In this document: positions 56,709 through 64,000 of the stretch, piece by piece
How positions within the stretch are numbered: the first letter of the stretch is position 1
Layout: each line of letters starts with the position of its first letter
Assembly (NCBI GenBank): GCA_963695075.1
Contig: CAVOFR010000007.1
Span: forward strand, 1,240,001-1,304,000
Direction of reading: 5' to 3'
Length of the DNA: 64,000 nucleotides
From: CAWCAL01 sp963695075
GTDB lineage: Bacteria > Actinomycetota > Acidimicrobiia > Acidimicrobiales > CAWCAL01
Translations under genes and position numbers: made by a program
The notes under the pieces: model-generated
Told to the model about the DNA's origin: nothing
The model's input: the letters and a program-made list of their open reading frames with translations, nothing else
The model's database searches: none

Positions 56709-57689
56709 GTGACGTCAGAACTGGTGGACGGATTCGGCCGAGTGCACCGGGATCTCCGGATCTCGGTCACCGACCGCTGCAACCATCGGTGCCTCTACTG
56801 CATGCCCCAGGAGGGCATGGAGTGGCTGCCGCGATCCGAAGTCCTCACGTTCGAGGAGATCCACCGGCTGGCGGCGGTGATGGTCGAGCGGTTCGGCATC
56901 CACTCCATCCGACTCACCGGCGGTGAGCCCACGGTCCGGGCCAACATCACCGTGCTGGTCCAGATGCTCTCACGCCTGCCGGTCGACCTGTCGCTCACCA
57001 CCAACGGCACCACCCTTCCCGCCCTGGCCGACGACCTCGCTGCCGCCGGGCTGACCCGGGTCAACGTGTCGTGTGACTCGCTCGACCGGGCTCGCTTCGC
57101 CGAGATCACCAGGCGGGACGATCTCCCCCGGGTGCTCGACGGGATCGAAGCAGCCGCGCAGGCCGGACTCGGTCCGGTCAAGGTCAACGTGGTGCTGATG
57201 CGAGGTCGCAACGACGACGAGATCCTCGACTGGGTGGAGTTCGCCCGCAACCGTGGTGTCGTCGTCCGGTTCATCGAGTTCATGCCACTCGATGCCGGCA
57301 ACGGGTGGGACGACGGTCAGGTCGTCACCTACGACGAGATCCTCGCCACCATCCGTACCCGCCACTCGATCGAACCGCTCGTTCGGGGCTCGGCCCCCGC
57401 TGAGCGATTCCGGCTCGGTGACGGGACCGAGGTCGGGGTGATCCCATCGGTGACCAGGAAGTTCTGCGACAGCTGTGACCGCGTGCGGCTCACGGCCGAG
57501 GGGGCGTTCAAGACGTGCCTGTTCGGACTCGAGGAGCACGATCTCCGAGGTCCGATGCGCGCCGGGGCCACCGACCTCGAACTGTCCGAGCTCGTCGCGG
57601 CGGCGGTGTCGCAGAAGTGGGCCGGACACGGGATCGGAAAGGTCAACTTCATCCGCCCGTCCCGCAGCATGAGTCAGATCGGCGGCTGA
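56709..57689 (+). CDS. moaA: GTP 3',8-cyclase (molybdenum cofactor synthesis)
   Basis: This 326-residue radical SAM enzyme, together with MoaC, turns GTP into cyclic pyranopterin monophosphate. The radical SAM cysteines are C24, C28 and C31 (TDRCNHRCLYC), and TGGEPTVRANI binds SAM. The second Fe-S cluster site is FCDSCDRVRLTAEGAFKTC in the C-terminal domain. The protein ends with the essential double glycine (IGG). It is leaderless. MoaC follows 54 nt downstream. Confidence 0.93.
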   Translation: MTSELVDGFGRVHRDLRISVTDRCNHRCLYCMPQEGMEWLPRSEVLTFEEIHRLAAVMVERFGIHSIRLTGGEPTVRANITVLVQMLSRLPVDLSLTTNGTTLPALADDLAAAGLTRVNVSCDSLDRARFAEITRRDDLPRVLDGIEAAAQAGLGPVKVNVVLMRGRNDDEILDWVEFARNRGVVVRFIEFMPLDAGNGWDDGQVVTYDEILATIRTRHSIEPLVRGSAPAERFRLGDGTEVGVIPSVTRKFCDSCDRVRLTAEGAFKTCLFGLEEHDLRGPMRAGATDLELSELVAAAVSQKWAGHGIGKVNFIRPSRSMSQIGG

Positions 57690-57729
57690 AGGTCGAGCGG
57701 CCCCCGCCTCGCCGTGGCCGTCGGCCAAC

Positions 57730-57735
57730 TATTGT
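57730..57735 (+). promoter_or_regulatory. -10 box of a leaderless promoter (moaC)
   Basis: TATTGT lies 8 nt before ATG 57744. No Shine-Dalgarno. Confidence 0.4.
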
Positions 57736-57743
57736 CTCCGGGC

Positions 57744-58232
57744 ATGACCGACCCCGGCCTCACTCACCTGGACCCCCTCGGTCGTGCTCGCATGGTCGAC
57801 GTCACACCGAAGGAGGCGAGCCATCGCCGGGCCATCGCTCGAGCCAGCGTACACATGCACGCCGAGACGGCGTCGCTGGTCACCCGGGGTGCCATAGCGA
57901 AAGGCGACGTGCTGTCCGTAGCCCGAGTGGCCGGGATCCAGGCTGCCAAACGGACCCCCGACCTGATCCCGCTGTGCCACCCGCTCCTGGTCGGCTCGGT
58001 GCTGATCAACTTCCGCATCGAGGACGAGTTCATCGAGGTCGAGGCCGAGGTCGAGACCGTCGACCGCACCGGTGTCGAGATGGAAGCGCTCACGGCCTGT
58101 TCGGTCGCGGCGCTCACCATCTACGACATGTGCAAGTCGGCCGACCGGTCCATGGTGATCGGCGACATCACCTTGTGGGAGAAGACCGGCGGCCGGTCGG
58201 GGACCTATCGCCGCGAGGGTGGCGATCTCTGA
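57744..58232 (+). CDS. moaC: cyclic pyranopterin monophosphate synthase
   Basis: This 162-residue enzyme converts the MoaA product to cyclic pyranopterin monophosphate. It has the family motifs ARMVDVTPKEASHRRA, IPLCHPLLV and MEALTACSVAALTIYDMCK, with the catalytic lysine of the last. The length is typical. The start is a leaderless ATG. Its neighbour MoaA performs the preceding step. Confidence 0.93.
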   Translation: MTDPGLTHLDPLGRARMVDVTPKEASHRRAIARASVHMHAETASLVTRGAIAKGDVLSVARVAGIQAAKRTPDLIPLCHPLLVGSVLINFRIEDEFIEVEAEVETVDRTGVEMEALTACSVAALTIYDMCKSADRSMVIGDITLWEKTGGRSGTYRREGGDL

Positions 58233-58474
58233 GTCGCAACGCTCGACCGAGACGACCACCGAACGGTGTGACAGCGGTCACCGGATCCGGCCCTTCCGAG
58301 TAGCGACCGTCGCAGGTTCGTAGTAGAACCGTAATACTCATGGCCCGAGGTTTCGGGCCTCCAGATTCTTCCATGGATCCTCGGCCCGGCTCCGCCTCGG
58401 TGCCGGCCCCGAGTATCCACCGCACTCGTCCGCCTGATGATTAGCGTCATCCCACAGTAAAGGCCCCTCTCCCC
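58233..58474. other. intergenic region before the GlpR-like gene
   Basis: Non-coding. It holds several short inverted repeats, for example around 58257-58285, but no confident promoter. The gene at 58475 has no Shine-Dalgarno. Confidence 0.4.
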
Positions 58475-58966
58475 GTGCTGCCATCATCTGTGCTTCTCTT
58501 CGCTCTCGCCATCGCCTGGGCAGCGGTTCTGCTGCCGCCCTACATCCGGAAGCGGCGTCACGCGCGTCTGGGCGACTCGATCTCGTTGTTCAACCGTCAT
58601 CTGTCCGTGCTCGAGCGCACCGCTCCGACCGGGTCGTCCTCGGCGTCGCTGAGCCCGATGGCCGGAGGCTCGGCTCGACCGCTGCCCATCCCGCGGTCGG
58701 CCGTCGAAGGACGACAGCGACGTCGCGAGGTGCTCGCGGTACTGGGTGCCGTCGTCCTGGTCACGTTGGCCGGAGCGGCCCTGATCGGTGGCCTGTTCGT
58801 CTATCTCCACATCCTGGTCGATGTGGTGGCGCTCACCTATGTGGTGATGCTGGCCCGGCTGAAGCGGCTCGACGACGAGCGGGCCCGGAAGGTGCGGACC
58901 CTCCCGGTGGCCTCACAGACCGGTCGCAGTGCCGAGCCGGTGCTGCTCCGGAGCTCCGCCAACTGA
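58475..58966 (+). CDS. GlpR/SepX-like division membrane protein
   Basis: This 163-residue membrane protein has an N-terminal helix (about residues 3-20, SSVLLFALAIAWAAVLLPPYI) followed at once by a basic RKRRHARLGD segment, a polar linker to about 87, then two more helices (LAVLGAVVLVTLAGAALIGGLFVYL and VVALTYVVMLARL). An N-terminal VLPSSLL-like helix plus a basic patch next to a moeA/glp cluster fits GlpR/SepX, the membrane receptor of Glp in cell division. The C-terminal helices also match that family. Function is inferred from resemblance and order. Confidence 0.65.
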   Translation: MLPSSVLLFALAIAWAAVLLPPYIRKRRHARLGDSISLFNRHLSVLERTAPTGSSSASLSPMAGGSARPLPIPRSAVEGRQRRREVLAVLGAVVLVTLAGAALIGGLFVYLHILVDVVALTYVVMLARLKRLDDERARKVRTLPVASQTGRSAEPVLLRSSAN

Positions 58967-59009
58967 GCTGACGCACTCGGCCGGGGCGGCGTCGGGTCTT
59001 CCCGGTGCG

Positions 59010-59453
59010 CTACCTCTGCATGAAGACATGGACCGTGTAGGTCCGGCTGCCCTTCTTGGCGTGACCCACCCCGATGTAGTTGAACCGGGAGTTGAGGATG
59101 TTGGCCCGATGGCCGGAGCTGTTCATGTAGCCGCCGTGCACGGCCGCGATCGAGGGTCCGTAGCCCACGTTCTCACCGAGCATCCTCCAACCGGCCGGCG
59201 CGCCACTGGCGAGATTCGAGTGGGAGAGCGACCCCTTGGCGGCCAGGTGCTCGGCCCAGGCCTGAGCCTTCTCGCCCAGGTCGTCGTCCCACTTGAGCAG
59301 TGGTATTCCCCTGTCGTGCCGCTCGGTGTTGACGTGCCACATCACCTCGAGCTGCTCGTCGGTGCAACCGGCGGCCAGTAAAAGAACGGCGGCCACGACG
59401 GCAGCCAGGCGAGTGAGTCGGCGAGTGTTCAGGGTTCGTCGAGTCGCGAGCAT
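59010..59453 (-). CDS. CAP (SCP/PR1)-domain lipoprotein
   Basis: This 147-residue exported protein has an N-terminal basic segment, a hydrophobic core and the lipobox LLAAGC. The mature part is a small CAP domain with WDDDLGEKAQAWAEHLA, ENVGYG, HGGYMNSSGHRANILNSRFNYIGVGHA and YTVHVFMQR. CAP domains often bind lipids or act as proteases, but the catalytic tetrad is not evident in this shortened form. ATG 59453. Convergent with the GlpR-like gene and upstream of the tRNA on the opposite strand. Confidence 0.85.
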   Translation of the reverse strand: MLATRRTLNTRRLTRLAAVVAAVLLLAAGCTDEQLEVMWHVNTERHDRGIPLLKWDDDLGEKAQAWAEHLAAKGSLSHSNLASGAPAGWRMLGENVGYGPSIAAVHGGYMNSSGHRANILNSRFNYIGVGHAKKGSRTYTVHVFMQR

Positions 59454-59515
59454 GTATGGGTCATCGGCCGCTTACTGCCCGCTCCTTTAGCGGTGAGTCA
59501 GGAAAAGCGGTCCGC

Positions 59516-59521
59516 TATCAT
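59516..59521 (+). promoter_or_regulatory. -10 box of the tRNA-Ala promoter
   Basis: TATCAT lies 22 nt before the 5' end of the tRNA, a reasonable distance for a processed leader. Confidence 0.4.
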
Positions 59522-59543
59522 GGCCGGCTCAACCCGATGACTC

Positions 59544-59616
59544 GGGGGTGTAGCTCAGTTGGTAGAGCGCTTCGGTCGCATCGAAGAGGCCAGGGGTTCG
59601 ATTCCCCTCACCTCCA
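59544..59616 (+). tRNA. tRNA-Ala (CGC anticodon)
   Basis: This 73-nt cloverleaf has the acceptor stem GGGGGTG/CACCTCC with the G3-U70 wobble that marks alanine tRNA, a D arm with AGTTGGTA, an anticodon arm with a 5-bp stem and loop GTCGCAT (anticodon CGC, codon GCG) and a T arm with TTCGATT. Discriminator A follows, and CCA is not encoded. Position 32 is G, which is uncommon. Confidence 0.9.
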
Positions 59617-59725
59617 CTGGCACATTGGCTCGCCTCCGCCGGGCGTCGTCTCGCACGCTTCGCCGTCCGGCTGACGCCCGTCCCGCGGCTCCGCCGCCTC
59701 GCTCTCCACTGAAGGGACTTGCACC
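59617..59725. other. GC-rich intergenic segment after tRNA-Ala
   Basis: Non-coding, with dense CCGCCG-type low-complexity runs resembling those in the 89-bp array but not a copy of it. A GAAGGGACT ribosome binding site is at its end. Confidence 0.4.
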
Positions 59726-61210
<1,485 letters not shown>

Positions 61211-61220
61211 GGGGTTCGAT

Positions 61221-62474
61221 GTGAGCAACTTGTCCTCGGTGTGGTTCCAACTCACCGACCTGCAGCTGGCATCGGGGCACGGCTGTTGGGTCACCACCAC
61301 CGACGGCATCGACTATCTGGACTTCACCAGCGGCATCGCCGTCACCAGCACCGGCCACTGCCACCCTCAGGTGGTCGCCGCCATCGCCGAGCAGGCCGGG
61401 CGCTTCATTCACGCCCAGGTCAACTGCTACCGCCACGATCAGCTCGAGCCGCTGGCCGAGCGCCTGACCGAGGTCACTCCGGCCGGCATCGACCGGTTCT
61501 TCTTCGCCAACTCCGGGGCCGAGGCCACCGAAGCCGCGGTGAAGCTGGCCCGTCAGGCCACCGGTCGACCACACATCGTGGTGTTCGACGGGAGCTTCCA
61601 CGGGCGTACGGCTCAGACCATGGCGATGACGACCTCCAAGTCGGTGTACCGAGCCGGCCATGCGCCGCTGCCCGCGGGGGTGTTCGTCGCCCCGTTTCCC
61701 TACGCCACCCGAACCGGCGAGGACCCTCAGGTCGCCGTGGATCGCTGCCTCGCCGCCTTCGACCATCTTCTCACCACCCAGACCGCACCGTCGGAGACAG
61801 CGGCGGTGTTCATCGAGCCGGTGCTCGGAGAGGGTGGGTACGTGCCGGCGCCGGCTGTGTTTCTCGAGGGTCTGGCCCAGCGCTGTGCAGCCCACGGGAT
61901 TCTGTTCGTGGCCGACGAGGTCCAATCGGGATTCGCCCGAACCGGCTCGATGTTCGCCATCGACCGGGCCGATGTCTCCCCCGACATCCTGGTCATGGCC
62001 AAGGGCATCGCATCGGGCTTTCCCATCTCTGCGGTCGGCACCACCGCCGCGATCGAGCACCGCTGGCCGCAGGGCTCCCACGGCGGGACGTACGGTGGCA
62101 ATCCGCTGGGGTGTGCGGCGGCGCTGGCCACCATCGACGTGCTCACAGCCGACGGGTTCATCGACACCGTCAACCGACGGGGCGACCACCTCAGAGACCG
62201 CCTGAGGGCGCTGGCCCAGGACGAGACGACGCTGGTCGATGTCCGCGGCCCGGGGCTGATGGTGGCCACCGAGTTCCGCCACCCCGACCGTTCCCCCGAT
62301 GCCGAGCGGGTCGCGGCCATCGTCGCCCATTGCCGGGACCACGCGAAGGTGTTGCTCATGTCGACCGGGGCCGAAGGGGCCGTCATCCGTTGGATGCCGC
62401 CGTTGATCGTCTCCGAAGCCGAGCTCGATCTGGCGGTCGATGCCTTCGAAGAGGCGCTGGTGGCGACCCGATGA
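61221..62474 (+). CDS. class III (omega-amino acid) aminotransferase
   Basis: This 417-residue PLP enzyme would transfer the amino group of GABA, beta-alanine or a related omega-amino acid. The fold-type I class III motifs are FANSGAEATEAAVKLAR, DGSFHGRTAQTM, the aspartate helix LFVADEVQSGFARTG and the cofactor lysine in VMAKGIASGFP. GTG 61221 has GGGGG 7 nt upstream. The stop overlaps the SSADH start (ATGA). With MmsA upstream and SSADH downstream it makes a semialdehyde pathway. Confidence 0.9.
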   Translation: MSNLSSVWFQLTDLQLASGHGCWVTTTDGIDYLDFTSGIAVTSTGHCHPQVVAAIAEQAGRFIHAQVNCYRHDQLEPLAERLTEVTPAGIDRFFFANSGAEATEAAVKLARQATGRPHIVVFDGSFHGRTAQTMAMTTSKSVYRAGHAPLPAGVFVAPFPYATRTGEDPQVAVDRCLAAFDHLLTTQTAPSETAAVFIEPVLGEGGYVPAPAVFLEGLAQRCAAHGILFVADEVQSGFARTGSMFAIDRADVSPDILVMAKGIASGFPISAVGTTAAIEHRWPQGSHGGTYGGNPLGCAAALATIDVLTADGFIDTVNRRGDHLRDRLRALAQDETTLVDVRGPGLMVATEFRHPDRSPDAERVAAIVAHCRDHAKVLLMSTGAEGAVIRWMPPLIVSEAELDLAVDAFEEALVATR

Positions 62475-63958
62475 CCGGACCTGCCGACCGGGTCGAGCTG
62501 GACCTCGACGACGAACGGCTGCAGCGCGACGACGCCTTCGTCGGTGGCGAATGGACGGCAACAGGATCACGGTTCGCCGTGGACGACCCGGCCACCGGGT
62601 CGATCATCGCCGAGGTGGCGCGGTGTGGCGAAACGGAGACCGTGGCGGCCGTCGAAGCGGCGGCCGAGGCCCAGCCTGCCTGGGCCGCCCGCACCGCCAG
62701 GGAGCGAGCCGCGGTCCTGCGGGGCTGGGCCGGTCTCATGCTCGAGCATCAGGTCGACCTGGGTACGATCCTCGGTGCCGAGAACGGCAAACCCCAGGCC
62801 GAAGCCGAGGGCGAGATCGCGTATGCGGCATCGTTCCTCGAGTGGTTCGCCGAAGAAGCGCGCCGGGTCGACGGATCGGTCCTGCCGGCACCGTGGGTCG
62901 GCACGCGCCTCGTCGTACTTCGCCAGCCCATCGGTGTCGCCGCCGCCATCACCCCTTGGAACTTCCCGGCGGCGATGCTGGCCCGAAAGGTCGCGCCGGC
63001 CCTGGCCGTCGGCTGCGCCATGGTGGCCAAGCCGGCCGAACAGACGCCGCTGTCCATGTTGGCCATGGCCGAGCTCGGTAGCCGGGCCGGCGTGCCCGCC
63101 GGCGTGCTGAGCGTGGTGACCGGCGATCGCGACGATGCCCGGACCATCGGTGCCGTGCTCAGCAGCGATCCCCGGGTCGGTGCCCTGTCCTTCACGGGGT
63201 CCACCGCGGTCGGCAGGCTGCTGGCCGAGCAGAGTGCCTCCACGGTCAAGAAGGTGTCGCTGGAGCTGGGCGGCAACGCACCGGTCATCGTGTTCGATGA
63301 TGCCGACCTCGACACCGCGGTGGCCGGGGCGATGGTGGCCAAGTTCCGCAACGCCGGTCAGACCTGTATCGCCGCCAACCGCATCTATGTCCAGCACGGC
63401 ATCCAAGAGGCCTTCGTCGCCCGCCTGAGTGCCGCGGTAGCCGGGCTGGCGGTCGGGCGATTCGACGAGCAGGTCGACGTCGGTCCGTTGATCGACGACG
63501 CGGGTATGGCCAAGGTGCGCCGTCTGGTCGACGATGCCACCGCGGCCGGCGCAGAAGCCGTGCTCGGGGGGCAACCCCACGAACGGGGCGGACGGTTCTT
63601 CCAGCCGACCGTGCTCAAAGGTGTGCGGCCCGACATGGCGATGGGCCGCGAGGAGATCTTCGGGCCGGTCGCCGCGGTGTCGGCCTTCGACACCGAGGAC
63701 GAGGCGATCCACCTGGCCAACGACACGCCGTACGGCCTCGCGGCCTACCTGTTCACCAGGGACAACGCACGGGTGTGGCGGGTCGGTGAAGCGCTGCAAT
63801 ACGGCATGGTCGGCGTCAACACCGGCGTGATCTCCGCACCCGAGGTCCCGTTCGGCGGGTGGAAGCAGTCGGGCCTGGGCCGGGAGGGCTCCCATGCCGG
63901 TATCGACGAATACGTGGAGGTCAAGCTGTTGGCCATGGGTGGCATCGACCGGAGCTGA
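62471..63958 (+). CDS. succinate-semialdehyde dehydrogenase-like ALDH
   Basis: This 495-residue NAD(P)-dependent aldehyde dehydrogenase has the family motifs ITPWNFPAAMLARKVAPAL, FTGSTAVGR, LELGGNAPVIVFDDADLD with the general-base glutamate, and NAGQTCIAANR with the catalytic cysteine, ending with PFGGWKQSGLGREG. It is closest to GabD-type succinate semialdehyde dehydrogenases. The start overlaps the aminotransferase stop, so it acts on that enzyme's product. Confidence 0.9.
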   Translation: MTGPADRVELDLDDERLQRDDAFVGGEWTATGSRFAVDDPATGSIIAEVARCGETETVAAVEAAAEAQPAWAARTARERAAVLRGWAGLMLEHQVDLGTILGAENGKPQAEAEGEIAYAASFLEWFAEEARRVDGSVLPAPWVGTRLVVLRQPIGVAAAITPWNFPAAMLARKVAPALAVGCAMVAKPAEQTPLSMLAMAELGSRAGVPAGVLSVVTGDRDDARTIGAVLSSDPRVGALSFTGSTAVGRLLAEQSASTVKKVSLELGGNAPVIVFDDADLDTAVAGAMVAKFRNAGQTCIAANRIYVQHGIQEAFVARLSAAVAGLAVGRFDEQVDVGPLIDDAGMAKVRRLVDDATAAGAEAVLGGQPHERGGRFFQPTVLKGVRPDMAMGREEIFGPVAAVSAFDTEDEAIHLANDTPYGLAAYLFTRDNARVWRVGEALQYGMVGVNTGVISAPEVPFGGWKQSGLGREGSHAGIDEYVEVKLLAMGGIDRS

Positions 63959-64000
63959 GGTCGCCCGGCCGGGATGCGACGCCCGGCGAGAGTCAGCCGA

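Overview
The window is high-GC actinobacterial chromosome, most likely from a member of the Acidimicrobiia or a related deep-branching lineage. The support is a WhiB-type Fe-S regulator, an SCO6745-like protein, a Dxs (MEP pathway) gene, a conserved SAF/FmdB/MoeA(Glp)/MoaC/GlpR-type neighbourhood, many GTG and TTG starts with ATGA or GTGA gene overlaps, and many genes with no Shine-Dalgarno but a TANNNT hexamer 6-8 nt before the start codon, which points to leaderless mRNAs. No phage, insertion sequence, CRISPR array or rRNA is visible. The species cannot be named from this sequence alone.

Layout. 1-785: the signal-peptide end of a divergent secreted protein and a five-copy 89-bp tandem array. 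786-7000: a 2-hydroxyacid dehydrogenase/class II aldolase pair, a UbiA prenyltransferase, a VapBC-like pair, a PIG-L deacetylase, an AbiEi/DUF559 protein flanked on both sides by near-identical inverted-repeat hairpins, and an alpha/beta hydrolase. 7083-15018: a branched-chain-amino-acid-type ABC importer operon with two tandem, partly recombined binding lipoproteins, a fused LivH-LivM permease, two ATPases, a zinc alcohol dehydrogenase and a VOC protein. 15058-20792: a membrane glycosyltransferase-like protein, a small protein with serine at every third residue, an FGGY sugar kinase, a trehalose-synthase-like GT4 enzyme and a GH10 xylanase lipoprotein. 20871-28119: fatty-acid and acyl-CoA genes, an EamA transporter with an unusual start, a proline-rich membrane protein and an APH-type kinase.

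28291-43949: an SGNH lipoprotein, a P-type cation ATPase, an SDR, an FtsX-like ABC exporter, a large alpha/beta-hydrolase lipoprotein, NfuA, Dxs and a PAP2/LPG-synthase-TM membrane pair. 44077-52037: an alpha/beta hydrolase coupled to a ThDP enzyme, a hot-dog thioesterase, one TldD with two TldE-like paralogues, and UppP. 52177-58966: WhiB, SAF, FmdB, PlsY, PAS-GGDEF, MoeA/Glp, MoaA, MoaC and a GlpR/SepX-like membrane protein. This last block resembles a conserved actinobacterial division and molybdenum-cofactor neighbourhood. 59010-63958: a CAP-domain lipoprotein, tRNA-Ala(CGC) and an MmsA / class III aminotransferase / SSADH cluster for beta- or gamma-amino acid breakdown.

The observations most worth following are the perfect Ser-x-x triplet protein (16538-16867), the hairpin-bracketed AbiEi/DUF559 gene (4997-6089, with a third hairpin at 22110-22160), and the mosaic duplicated binding proteins of the importer.
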